Assembly (NCBI RefSeq): GCF_039536205.1
Contig: NZ_BAAAYL010000001.1
Span: 5,270,001-5,334,000, forward strand
Source of the DNA: Streptomyces sannanensis
GTDB taxonomy: Bacteria; Actinomycetota; Actinomycetes; Streptomycetales; Streptomycetaceae
Length of the DNA stretch: 64,000 nt
Direction: 5' to 3'
Shown piece after piece: positions 26,946 through 35,532 of the stretch. The notes beneath the pieces were generated by a model, which saw only the letters and a program-made list of their open reading frames with translations, did not search any database and was not told the origin of the DNA. The position numbers and the translations under genes are program-made. The stretch's first letter is position 1, and each line of letters opens with the position of its first letter.

Positions 26946-27570
26946 CGCTCTTTCTTCCGGGACGCCGGGCGGCGCCCCGTTGTCCCGGCGTGACGAGGTC
27001 CTGCGTTCGACGGTGCGGTTGGCGCGGCTGGTGTTCGGCGCTCCCGCGTCCTCGATCTTCCTGCACGATTCGGTCGCGGGCTCCCTGGTGCTGGAGGCGA
27101 CGTCGGATCCGCAGGAGGACCACCTGCTGGGCTGGGAGATCCCCGATTACAGCGGGATCGCCGGCTGGGTGTTCCAGAGCGGCGAGGCGGTGATCGCCGA
27201 CGATCTGGACAACCACCCCCAGTTCAACCGGGAGTTCGCCGCTTCCACCGGACTGGTACCGAAGACGATCATCGCGGCGCCGCTGGAGACCGCGGGGTCG
27301 GTCTTCGGGATCATGGAGGTCCTCGACCCCGATCTGGGTTCGCGCGGCGAGGCGGCGGTCATCGAGCTGGTGTCGGAGCTCGCCCGCCAGTGTTCTGCGG
27401 CCCTCGCGATCGTGGGGGATCCGTCCGGTCCGCCGGCGCCGCACGCGGCGGCTGCCGAGCGGCTGACGACGCTGGTGGGTGAGCTGGCCCGCTCCGACGA
27501 TCCCGCCGCCGAACGTGTCCTGACCTCCCTCGAGGAGATCGCCGCCGTCCTCGCACGTGGGAAGGGGTGA
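26926..27570 (+). CDS. GAF-domain protein of the RiPP cluster
   Basis: 214 residues containing one GAF domain (about 25-165): VFGAPASSIFLHDSVAGSLV, SGIAGWVFQSGEAVIADDLD, TIIAAPLETAGSVFGIMEVL. No output domain (kinase, HTH, cyclase) is attached. GAF domains bind small ligands or cofactors; here it may sense a signal or chaperone the maturation enzymes, but that is inference. ATG 26926 follows GGAAGGAG and overlaps the protease 3' end, so both are translationally coupled. Confidence 0.82.
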   Translation: MTPSGNDALSSGTPGGAPLSRRDEVLRSTVRLARLVFGAPASSIFLHDSVAGSLVLEATSDPQEDHLLGWEIPDYSGIAGWVFQSGEAVIADDLDNHPQFNREFAASTGLVPKTIIAAPLETAGSVFGIMEVLDPDLGSRGEAAVIELVSELARQCSAALAIVGDPSGPPAPHAAAAERLTTLVGELARSDDPAAERVLTSLEEIAAVLARGKG

Positions 27571-27576
27571 CCGCGC

Positions 27577-28677
27577 ATGCATCTGCTGGAGATCGGCGCC
27601 CGGCGCAGTGTTCCGGCGGCCGGCGTCTACCTGGCCCTGACCCGTCGGTGCCCGCTGTCGTGCGCGCACTGTTCCACGGACTCCTCGCTCAGCAGCGAGC
27701 AGCACCCCGAGACCCCGTTCCGCAAGCTGGTGGAGTCCTTCGACCCGCAGACCCGGCCCGACCTGCTGCTGATGTCCGGCGGTGAGGCGCTGCTGCGCGC
27801 GGGGCTGGTGGCTGATCTGGCGCGGATCGCGCGGGCGGTGGGCACCCGGTCGTACGTGCTGTCGGGCATGTGGTTCGCCCGGGAGGGACGCCGGCTGCCG
27901 GCGGCGGTCCATGCGGCGGTCCGGGAGGTCGACCACTTCGCCGCGAGCCTCGACGAGTTCCACGAACGCGAGGTGAGCCGCGCCGAGGTTTTCCGCGCGA
28001 TGCATCTGATCCGGGAGATCGTGCCGGGCGTCAGCTTCCAGATCACCGGCCGCAACGACGACGACCCCTATCTCACGGGTCTGATCGCCGATGTGCGGCG
28101 GGAGTTCGACGATCAGGTGCCGATCCTGGTCGGGACGCTCAGCGCGATCGGCCGCGGCCGGAACCTGGCGGGGCTGGCGCCCTCCGCACCGACGTCCGGC
28201 CTGCCGGTGGCGGCGGTGGACCCGTGCGACCGGGTGACCTGGCCGCTGGTGACGTACGACGGCACGGTGTACGCGTGCTGCAACCAGGATCTTGTGGAGC
28301 GGCGGCAGCCCGAGCATCTGATCCTCGGTCACGCGGGGCGTCAGTCGTGGCCGGAGTTGCGTGAACTCTTCCTGGAGCGGGAGATGTTCCGGGCGTTGCG
28401 GGCGCTCGGCCCGAGTTATGTCGCCGGTCGGTTCTCCGAGAGGGCGTGTGACAAGGGGATGTGCGGCAACTGCGTCGGGCTGGCCGGTGACCGGAAGGCC
28501 GCGGTGCGCCTGGAGGCCTATCTGCGGACGGACAGTGGCCGGCTGCTGGAGCGGACCGCCCGGGAGGTCGTCGAGCGGCAGGACGCGACCGCGTTCTCCA
28601 TCCGTCGTTCGCGGCACGGGGATCTGGTGGCTCTGGGATCGGAGGAGGGTCATGGAACGCCGGCCCACGCTCGCTGA
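27577..28677 (+). CDS. Radical SAM peptide-maturation enzyme 1
   Basis: 366-residue radical SAM protein. The cluster-binding motif is C25-P-L-S-C29-A-H-C32; the SAM-binding GGEALL follows near residue 69. The C-terminal part has YACCNQDL and ACDKGMCGNCVG, so extra iron-sulphur clusters of the SPASM/twitch type are likely. Such enzymes install carbon-carbon or carbon-heteroatom links in ribosomal peptides. No N-terminal RRE (PqqD-like) domain is seen. It starts six bases after the GAF stop and overlaps the next radical SAM gene by 26 bases. Confidence 0.86.
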   Translation: MHLLEIGARRSVPAAGVYLALTRRCPLSCAHCSTDSSLSSEQHPETPFRKLVESFDPQTRPDLLLMSGGEALLRAGLVADLARIARAVGTRSYVLSGMWFAREGRRLPAAVHAAVREVDHFAASLDEFHEREVSRAEVFRAMHLIREIVPGVSFQITGRNDDDPYLTGLIADVRREFDDQVPILVGTLSAIGRGRNLAGLAPSAPTSGLPVAAVDPCDRVTWPLVTYDGTVYACCNQDLVERRQPEHLILGHAGRQSWPELRELFLEREMFRALRALGPSYVAGRFSERACDKGMCGNCVGLAGDRKAAVRLEAYLRTDSGRLLERTAREVVERQDATAFSIRRSRHGDLVALGSEEGHGTPAHAR

Positions 28678-29668
28678 CACCGAGGCCGCCCGCCGCAGCG
28701 CAGGAGAATCGGTTCTGCTCTACATCACCGATCAGTGTCCCGTCGGCTGCGCGCACTGCTCGGTGGACGCACGCGCCGACGGCGGGCGGGTCGTGGACTG
28801 GGACGTTTTCCGGGATGTCGTCGCTGGCATCCGGGAGCTGCCCGGGCTGCGGTCGGTCGCCGTCTCCGGGGGTGAACCGTTCGCGGAGCAGCGGGCGTTG
28901 CCGTACGCGATCGGGGAGTTCGCCGCCGCCGGGCTGGAGACCGTCGTCTTCACCAGCGGCTATTGGGCGCGCGAGAACGGCGGTGCCCCGGCCTGGGTGC
29001 GCCGGGTGCTGCCCTTGATCTCGACCGTCTTCCTCAGCACGGACGGCTTCCACCAGGGCGGTGTTTCCGGTCCCCGGTTCGTCTCCGCGCTGCGCGCGGT
29101 CCGTGACGCGGGGAGCCACATCGTGGTGCAGGCGCTGGACGAGGGCGACGGTGCCCGTGACGCCGAGGCGCTGCTGGACACCGCGTTCGGTCCGGACTGG
29201 GACCGGTGGGCGGAGACCAAGCTGATCACGCCGCTGCGTTACGGCCGGGGCTCGGGGGTGTTCGCCATCCGGCGTCTGCACACGGCCGGTGCGCTGGCGG
29301 CGTGCTCGCTGCTGGGCTCGCCGACCGTGCGCTACGACGGGGTGGCGATCCCCTGTTGCAACGAGGCACTGATCACCGGGCACGGTCCGGCCGAGCTGCG
29401 GACCGCCGTGCGTGGTCCCGCGGATGTCGCCGCGGCGCTGTCCGGGTTCCGGCGGGACGCGCTGCTGACGGTCATGGGAAGCGTCGGCCCCGGCGGGGCG
29501 GCTCGGCTGCCCGGTTTCGAGGCACTGGGCGAGGGGCGCTTCGAGAACGTGTGCGGCGGGTGCTGGAAGGCGTACGACATCGCCCGCACCTCGCCGGCGG
29601 CTGCACGGGCGGTGCGGGCGCTGGGCGGAATGCTGGCGACAACCGGCGAGACATCTGGGAGGGGATGA
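28652..29668 (+). CDS. Radical SAM peptide-maturation enzyme 2
   Basis: 338 residues and paralogous to enzyme 1. Motif C29-P-V-G-C33-A-H-C36, then VAVSGGEPFAEQ, and C-terminal cysteines IPCCNEALITGHG and ENVCGGCWKAYDI, again SPASM-like. The frame is open from 28361, but ATG 28652 after GGAGGAGG is the natural start. The pair of related enzymes may work on different residues or as a heterodimer. Coupled to the next gene, whose GTG lies three bases after the stop. Confidence 0.86.
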   Translation: MERRPTLADTEAARRSAGESVLLYITDQCPVGCAHCSVDARADGGRVVDWDVFRDVVAGIRELPGLRSVAVSGGEPFAEQRALPYAIGEFAAAGLETVVFTSGYWARENGGAPAWVRRVLPLISTVFLSTDGFHQGGVSGPRFVSALRAVRDAGSHIVVQALDEGDGARDAEALLDTAFGPDWDRWAETKLITPLRYGRGSGVFAIRRLHTAGALAACSLLGSPTVRYDGVAIPCCNEALITGHGPAELRTAVRGPADVAAALSGFRRDALLTVMGSVGPGGAARLPGFEALGEGRFENVCGGCWKAYDIARTSPAAARAVRALGGMLATTGETSGRG

Positions 29669-29671
29669 CCG

Positions 29672-30370
29672 GTGGAGGATCAGTCGCGGTCCCGCAGGCT
29701 CCAACAGAAGATCGGCCTGCTGATGCCCGCCGTCGACGCCGCGTCCCGGCGTATGTGGACGCACCCGCACAGCGACCGGATGTATGTGGAGTGGCTCAAG
29801 ACCCTGCACGGCACGATCCGTGCGACGGTGCCGCTCATGCTGGCCGCGACCGAGCAGTGCGTGGCCCGCCAGGGCGACCCGGTCGCGGACATGCTCGGCC
29901 GTTACCTGTCCAAGCACATCCGCGAGGAGTACGGGCACGACCAGTGGGTCGCCGACGACCTCGTGGTGGCCGGCGGGGACCCGGCCGAGCTGTGGTCGGC
30001 GGTTCCCGGCCCGGCGATCGCCTCGCTGGTGGGGTCGCAGTACTACTGGCTGCGGCACGTCCATCCGATCGCGCTGGTGGGCCACATCGCGGTGCTGGAG
30101 GGCAATCCTCCCGGCCCCGGGCTGGCGGCGGACCTGGCGTCGCGCACCGGGCTGGCGGGGGACGCCTTCCGTACCATCGTGCGTCACTCGCACCTGGACG
30201 TGCAGCACCGCGACGACGTGCTGCGGCTGGTGGACAGGCTGCCGCTCGGCGCGGCGCTGGAGGACCTGTTGGGCCTCAGCGCGCTGCACACCCTGCGGGG
30301 GCTGATCGAGGTGATGGAGGCCGTCGCCGACCGGGTGGAGGCGGACGTCCCCGCGGCCGTGGCCGGATGA
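29672..30370 (+). CDS. Haem-oxygenase-like diiron protein of the RiPP cluster
   Basis: 232-residue all-helical protein fitting the haem-oxygenase-like diiron oxidase/TenA superfamily. Candidate iron ligands are E86 and H89 (IREEYGHDQW), E143 (HIAVLEGNPP) and the cluster H172/H174, D176, H179 (HSHLDVQHRDD). Relatives oxidise or fragment amino-acid and fatty substrates, so it may oxidise the peptide, for example at the C-terminus. That role is inferred from context only. GTG 29672; the stop overlaps the MFS start (ATGA). Confidence 0.72.
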   Translation: MEDQSRSRRLQQKIGLLMPAVDAASRRMWTHPHSDRMYVEWLKTLHGTIRATVPLMLAATEQCVARQGDPVADMLGRYLSKHIREEYGHDQWVADDLVVAGGDPAELWSAVPGPAIASLVGSQYYWLRHVHPIALVGHIAVLEGNPPGPGLAADLASRTGLAGDAFRTIVRHSHLDVQHRDDVLRLVDRLPLGAALEDLLGLSALHTLRGLIEVMEAVADRVEADVPAAVAG

Positions 30371-32070
30371 GACGGCCGGGGGGGCTGGGACTGTTACGCG
30401 GCAGGGACTTCCGGCTGCTGTTCGGCGGATCGGTCGTGTCGGGCCTGGGTGACTGGCTGGACCAGGTCGCGTTGCTGGTGCTGGTCACCACGGTCTGGCA
30501 CGGGGGTGCGGGCGGTCTCGCGCTGATAGTCAGCGCCGGCATGCTGCCGTTGCTCGCCGGCCCGTTCCTGGCGGTTCTGACGGACCGCAGGCCGTCCCGG
30601 CAGACGCTGCTGCTGACGGACGGCGCCCAGGCCGCTCTGACCCTGGGGCTGGTGTTCGCGCCCGGTACGTACTGGGCTGCCGCACTGATCCTGGCGCGTT
30701 CCACGCTGGGCTCGGTCAGCGGCATCGCCGGCCAGATCCAGCTGCGGGCGACGGTCCAGCCGCGCGACATCCCTTCGGCCACGGTGCTGCTGCAGACGGC
30801 GATGCAGTCGGTCAAGATTCTCGGTCCGGCGCTCGGCGGGCTGCTCGTCGTTTTCCTGTCACCGCGCGCGATTTTCGCGATGAACGCCTTCACCTTTGTC
30901 TTCGCGGTGGTATGCGCATGGGCTCTGCGTAACACATCACGACCCTCCGCGGAAAACGGAACGCATTATTTCACGGAGCTCAAAGAGGGTTTCTCCCATG
31001 TTTTCGGATCGCGTGTCCTGAGATCCCTGCTGTTCGTCATGTGCTGCCTCATGTTCGTCGTGTTCCTCTACGACTCCATGGCCGCCCTGATCGTGCCGGC
31101 GCTGGGGATGGGGCCGTCGTACATCGGCTACATGGTGTCCGCCGTCGGCGTCGGTGGTGTGGTGGGATCCCTGCTCATGGGGAAACTGGTCACGCGGATG
31201 AAACCCTTCGTGACCATGGCGTGGTCGATTCTGATCATCGGCTGCATCATCGCTTCGATCGGAATATCGATAGTTCGCGAAATGCGTATTGACGCGGCCT
31301 TCTGGCTCTGTGTTATTTTCCTTCTGGGCGTCGCGAGCGCCGGCATTCTGGTCACCTTTCCGAATGTCGTGCACGCGGAGACCCCGGTGGAACTCACCGG
31401 CCGGGTATGGGCACTCATGAGTTCCGTGCCCGCCCTGCTCAACGTACTGGCGCCGCCCCTCGCGGCATTCTTCGTCACCTGGTTCGGTATCGGCCGGCAG
31501 CTGCTGGCGGCGGGCGCGGCGCTGCTGCTGACCGCCCTCGCGGTGGGCCTGCGGCTCGGCGACGTACCCCGTGTCGCCGGGCACGACGAGACCGGCACTC
31601 AGGGCGCCACACCCGCCCCGGCCGCCACGCAGGGCGCCACGGCCACCCCGGCCGGCACGCAGGACGCCCCGGCCGGCCCGGCCGCGGAGTCCGGACACGA
31701 GCACGCCCGCACCACGCCCCCTCTGCCCGCACCTGACCGCGGTGAGCACCCGCCCGCGGTCGTGCGGGACACCGGCCGGCCCACGGGCACGGCCCCTCTC
31801 ACTCCCGGCGCTCCGCGCCGGGGCCCGGTAGCCCCGCGCGGCAGGCGCGCGGAATTCTCCAAGGAGGACACCATGAGCGAGAAGATCGACAAGCTGGCAG
31901 CGGCGGGTTTCGTCGTCACCGAGGCCAACGCGGCCCAGCAGGAAGTCCTGAATTCCCTCAGCGACGACGAGATCGGCGTTCTGCTGAGCGTCAAGTCCCG
32001 CGTCGAGGCTGCCGGTTCGGACGTCGAAGGCCACGTTGTCTCCGACCCCAGCGGCGGCTACCTCTGGTAA
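30367..32070 (+). CDS. MFS exporter, open frame continuous with the precursor peptide
   Basis: Major facilitator transporter (residues 1-415) with about twelve helices and the conserved loop LTDRRPSRQT after helix 2; the likely exporter of the mature peptide. A TTA codon is residue 10 (30394-30396). After the last helix (LLAAGAALLLTALAVGLRLG) a repetitive Ala/Thr/Gly/Pro linker (about 420-500) follows and no stop occurs before the precursor ATG at 31873. The frame ends only at the precursor stop, 567 residues in total. Either the exporter is made as a transporter-linker-precursor fusion, or a frameshift has removed the exporter stop. ATG 30367 overlaps the previous stop. Confidence 0.83.
   Translation: MRRPGGLGLLRGRDFRLLFGGSVVSGLGDWLDQVALLVLVTTVWHGGAGGLALIVSAGMLPLLAGPFLAVLTDRRPSRQTLLLTDGAQAALTLGLVFAPGTYWAAALILARSTLGSVSGIAGQIQLRATVQPRDIPSATVLLQTAMQSVKILGPALGGLLVVFLSPRAIFAMNAFTFVFAVVCAWALRNTSRPSAENGTHYFTELKEGFSHVFGSRVLRSLLFVMCCLMFVVFLYDSMAALIVPALGMGPSYIGYMVSAVGVGGVVGSLLMGKLVTRMKPFVTMAWSILIIGCIIASIGISIVREMRIDAAFWLCVIFLLGVASAGILVTFPNVVHAETPVELTGRVWALMSSVPALLNVLAPPLAAFFVTWFGIGRQLLAAGAALLLTALAVGLRLGDVPRVAGHDETGTQGATPAPAATQGATATPAGTQDAPAGPAAESGHEHARTTPPLPAPDRGEHPPAVVRDTGRPTGTAPLTPGAPRRGPVAPRGRRAEFSKEDTMSEKIDKLAAAGFVVTEANAAQQEVLNSLSDDEIGVLLSVKSRVEAAGSDVEGHVVSDPSGGYLW
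31873..32070 (+). CDS. RiPP precursor peptide (65 residues, ends Gly-Gly-Tyr-Leu-Trp)
   Basis: ATG 31873 follows AAGGAGG with ideal spacing, so this peptide can be translated on its own. It begins MSEKIDKLAAAGFVVTEANA, continues with a helical leader (EVLNSLSDDEIGVLLSVKSR) and ends DVEGHVVSDPSGGYLW. There is no cysteine, and Ser, Asp, Pro, Tyr and Trp are the likely modified residues. The leader with its LNSLSDDEI-type motif and the terminal aromatic residue recall the precursor group I remember under the name aroma-sacti; that needs an HMM check. The usual size and position (end of the maturation operon, before a terminator) support the call. Confidence 0.82.
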   Translation: MSEKIDKLAAAGFVVTEANAAQQEVLNSLSDDEIGVLLSVKSRVEAAGSDVEGHVVSDPSGGYLW

Positions 32071-32169
32071 CACGCCGTACCTCGCCGGGCATGTCCCGGC
32101 GACGACGGTAACCGGCCCCACGGCGGCGTCACGGCCGTCGGCGGGCCTCGCACCACTCCGGCACAGCAG

Positions 32170-32208
32170 CGGGTGGTGCACGGCGGAGCGAGCGCCGTGC
32201 ACCACCCG
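32170..32208 (+). terminator. Strong hairpin terminator after the precursor gene
   Basis: Perfect 15-bp stem (32170-32184 with 32194-32208), nine-base loop. It ends the protease-to-precursor transcript and separates it from the regulator gene 32 bp downstream. Confidence 0.85.
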
Positions 32209-32239
32209 GTCGTCCCCTTGAGTGAACGGGCAGGAGAGC

Positions 32240-35200
32240 ATGAGCGGTCCCGACCGCCCGGCCGAGTCCACACGAGCGTGCTCGGACTGCGGCCTGCGCC
32301 ATCCCCCAGCGGCCCGCTTCTGCATGGCCTGCGGCACGGAACTGGCCCGGCCCGGACCACCACCGGGCGGCCTGCGCTTCGTCTCCGTGGTGTTCTGCGA
32401 CGTCGTGGGTTCCACGAACCTGGCGACCACGCTGGAACCCGACCGCTGGGCCGCGGTGCTGGACGGCTACTTCACCCGGGTCGGCGCCCTGGTGGAGGAA
32501 CACGGCGGCAAGGTGGAGAAGTTCATCGGCGATGCCGTTGTCGCCGCCTTCGGCATGGACGCGCACGGCGAGTCCGCCGCCGCGGCCGCGGTGGCCGCCG
32601 CGGCCGCGATTGTCCGCGGCACCCGCGCGTACGCGGCGGAGCTGGGCGAACTCCTCACGGGGGACTTCCCCGTACGGGCCGCGGTCGCCTCCGGGCACGT
32701 CGCGGTCAGCGCCCGCACCTCCAGTTTCGTCATCGGGTCGGTACTCAACCGGGCCGCGCGACTGCAGCAGTACGCACCCGACGACGGTGTGATCGTCGAT
32801 CTCGCCACCCGCCTCCAACTCCCCGACGACGTACCGCTGTACGCGCTGGAGCCCGTCGCGGCCAAGGGGTTCGAGCAGGCCGTGCCCGCCTGGGTGCTCG
32901 GCACCACCGTCGCAGCCCCCCGCCCGGGCGACAGTCCGCTGCTCGGCCGGGACACGCTCGTCGGCGAACTCGCCGACGCCGTCTCGACCGCCCTGACGTT
33001 GCCGGCGCCCCGGCTGATCGTCGTCGACGGTGCGTCCGGCGTCGGCAAGAGCCGGCTGGTCGCCGAGGCGCTCGACCGCTGCCCCGACCATGCCACGGCT
33101 CTGCTGACCTGCCCGTCCCCGGGATCCGGACTCGGCCTGCTGGCCTGCTACCTCCTCCAGGAAGGGCTGGAGCAGGCGGCCGCGGCGCAGAAGGCCCGGG
33201 TCGAGATCACCGCTCATGTCACCGGGCTGTCCAGCCGGGCCGAGCGCGCCGTGGTGCAGGACCGCGGTGAGCTCACCCGCGCTCTCGGCCGGGCGCTGGC
33301 ACTGTTCCGGGGGCCCCGCCCGCTGGTGCTGATCATCGAACGCGCGGAGTGGATACCGGATGTCCTCACCGACGTACTGGACGAGCTGTGCGCGGCCGGT
33401 GACCCTCGGACCGCCGTCGTCGTGGTCGGTGTCACCACCCCGCCCGTGCCGGACGGGCACACCGCGCACCGGCTGACGGTACCGCCGCTGTCCGCGCCGG
33501 ACGCCCGGCAGCTCGCCGAGCGGCTACTGACGATGCGTCAGCAATGGGCGGCGGTACCCGCCGCCGAATCGCCCGCCGTCGATGCGTGCACCGTCGAATC
33601 GCCCGCCGCCGATCCGCGCACCGCGGGCGCCGCCGCGCAGATCGCCGAGCGGGCCGGCGGCAATCCGCTCTACATCGAGCAGATGGTGGCCCTGCGCCGC
33701 TTCGGGCAGGAGGACGACGACTGGGTTCCGCCCAGCGCGCACGCCGCTCTCGGTGCCCGGCTGGACCGACTCGCCCCGGAACCACGCGAGTTGCTGACGT
33801 TGTTGTCCGCCGCCGGGCGCGACCTCACCCTGGAGGACCTGGGCACGCTGATGCCGTCCGCCCAGGTCGCCACCGCCGCGGCGGCTCTTGTCGAGGCGGG
33901 CCTGCTGGCCAGGGCGGAAGCGCGCCGGGGCCGGCTGGCGCCGGCCTATCCGGTGGTCGCCGAAGTCGCCGTGCGCCGTATGACGCTCGCCGAGACCGCC
34001 GCCGTCCACACCCGTCTCGCGCAGGCCGTGGAGCCCGTCGCGCTGAGACGTCCGGCCGTCGCCGAACTCCTCGCGGGGCACTGGGAATCCGTGCACACCG
34101 CGCTGCGCGGGGTGGAGCCGGGCTCCGAGCGGGCCACCGCGGCCGCCGCCGCCGCCGTCCGGGCGCTCGACGCGGCAGCCCGGTTCGCGCTCTCCAGGGG
34201 CCGCCCCGAACTCGTGCTCGGTCTCACCGGGCGGGCACGGCGTCTGACACCTCCGGACAGCCCCGACGTCTGGGACGCCGACGTCCTGGAGGCCTACGCG
34301 CTCGGCAGCCGGGGCATGCCGGCGGACGCGCTGGAACGCGTCCGACGCGTCCTGGAGGCCGATCCCGGCACGGTCCCCCCGGCGGCGGGCATCCACGCCA
34401 GGCTGAACGCCCTGTACGCCGGCACCTACGTCAACGGTGCCGCCCCCGACGCGTCGGACGACCCGCGTCACCTCGCGGCGGCCGCGGCCGACGACCCCGA
34501 AGCCAGGGCCGGAGCGCACCTGTACGCCGGTCTGCAGGCGCTGCGTTCGGGCGACCACCCCGCCGCCGAACACCAACTGCGCGCGGCGCTGCGGGCGGCC
34601 GACGCCGCACCTCAGTGTCTGGGCCGTACGGAGATCTACGCGAACCTCGCGATGGCCCTGGTCAACGGCGACACACCGGTCCCGGCGGCACTGGCGGACT
34701 GCGAGCGTCTGCACCGCGAAGTCGCCGGGTCGCGTCTGCTGTCCTCGGCCGTCGCGGTGCCGCTGGCCCTGGTACGGCACATGGCCGGCGACGCCGCCGG
34801 CGCGGACGCCGCCATCGACCAGGCTGAAGAAGCGCTGCGCGAGCTTGGGCAGAGCACCGCGGTCGCCACGATCACCGGCTGGCGCGCGGTCCTCGCCGCC
34901 CGGTCCGGCGACTGGGCGGCGGCGGCCCGGTGGTCCGCACTCCAGGGCGAGCGGTGCGACGCGTTGGGCATGGCCCAGCAGGCCCATCTCGCCCGCCTCC
35001 ACGCGGAGTTGGCCCTGGCGATCGGCGGAGAACCCCCGGCGGTCGGCCGGGAATCCGCAGCGGTCGGCGGGGAACCCCTGGCCGCGGACGACCCCGGGCA
35101 GGACCTCGCCGAGCCGGCCGCGGGCCCGGCCCGGCCGTGGGCCGAACACGCCGTCGTCCTCCAGGCCCGCGCCGCCCGGTCCCTGTCGGCGGACGACCCG

Positions 35201-35407
35201 CTCACCGCGGCCCGGTACCTGGACGCCGTCCTCGACCACCTCGCACCGGTACGCGGCAGCGGCGCGTTGATCAGCCCGCTGCTGTGCGCCGCCTTCCTCG
35301 CCAACCGCACCGCCCTGCCCGTCGCCCGACGGGCCCTGACCGCCCTGCGGCACTCGGTCGACCACAAGCAGGACCGCGGCATACGGCTCCCACGGCCGAC
35401 GCGATGA
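32240..35407 (+). CDS. Zinc-ribbon/class III cyclase/AAA-type ATPase regulator with TPR-like region
   Basis: 1055-residue multidomain protein. An N-terminal zinc ribbon (C14, C17, C28, C31), a class III nucleotidyl cyclase domain (about 46-225; metal Asp D54 in VFCDVVGSTN and D98 in FIGDAVVAAFG, and SVLNRAARLQ), then an AAA/STAND ATPase with Walker A GASGVGKSR (264-272) and a long alpha-helical repeat region. Proteins of this layout act as signal-dependent regulators or scaffolds; no DNA-binding HTH is seen at the C-terminus. ATG 32240 follows CAGGAGAG. It may make or sense cAMP for the cluster, but that is inference. Confidence 0.82.
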   Translation: MSGPDRPAESTRACSDCGLRHPPAARFCMACGTELARPGPPPGGLRFVSVVFCDVVGSTNLATTLEPDRWAAVLDGYFTRVGALVEEHGGKVEKFIGDAVVAAFGMDAHGESAAAAAVAAAAAIVRGTRAYAAELGELLTGDFPVRAAVASGHVAVSARTSSFVIGSVLNRAARLQQYAPDDGVIVDLATRLQLPDDVPLYALEPVAAKGFEQAVPAWVLGTTVAAPRPGDSPLLGRDTLVGELADAVSTALTLPAPRLIVVDGASGVGKSRLVAEALDRCPDHATALLTCPSPGSGLGLLACYLLQEGLEQAAAAQKARVEITAHVTGLSSRAERAVVQDRGELTRALGRALALFRGPRPLVLIIERAEWIPDVLTDVLDELCAAGDPRTAVVVVGVTTPPVPDGHTAHRLTVPPLSAPDARQLAERLLTMRQQWAAVPAAESPAVDACTVESPAADPRTAGAAAQIAERAGGNPLYIEQMVALRRFGQEDDDWVPPSAHAALGARLDRLAPEPRELLTLLSAAGRDLTLEDLGTLMPSAQVATAAAALVEAGLLARAEARRGRLAPAYPVVAEVAVRRMTLAETAAVHTRLAQAVEPVALRRPAVAELLAGHWESVHTALRGVEPGSERATAAAAAAVRALDAAARFALSRGRPELVLGLTGRARRLTPPDSPDVWDADVLEAYALGSRGMPADALERVRRVLEADPGTVPPAAGIHARLNALYAGTYVNGAAPDASDDPRHLAAAAADDPEARAGAHLYAGLQALRSGDHPAAEHQLRAALRAADAAPQCLGRTEIYANLAMALVNGDTPVPAALADCERLHREVAGSRLLSSAVAVPLALVRHMAGDAAGADAAIDQAEEALRELGQSTAVATITGWRAVLAARSGDWAAAARWSALQGERCDALGMAQQAHLARLHAELALAIGGEPPAVGRESAAVGGEPLAADDPGQDLAEPAAGPARPWAEHAVVLQARAARSLSADDPLTAARYLDAVLDHLAPVRGSGALISPLLCAAFLANRTALPVARRALTALRHSVDHKQDRGIRLPRPTR

Positions 35408-35532
35408 CCGGCCCCCGGAGCCCGTCGGTCACGCCGGGGCCTTGAGGGACCCGGGGCCGAAGAGCTCCGGGGCCCCGTCGGCCCCGACCGCCGAACCCGC
35501 CCCTCTCCACGTACCTCCAGAAAGCAGCCGCC

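Noticed and set aside
32467..35365. Minus-strand frames opposite the cyclase/ATPase gene
   Set aside because: Shadow frames; no family motifs, while the plus-strand product has clear domains.
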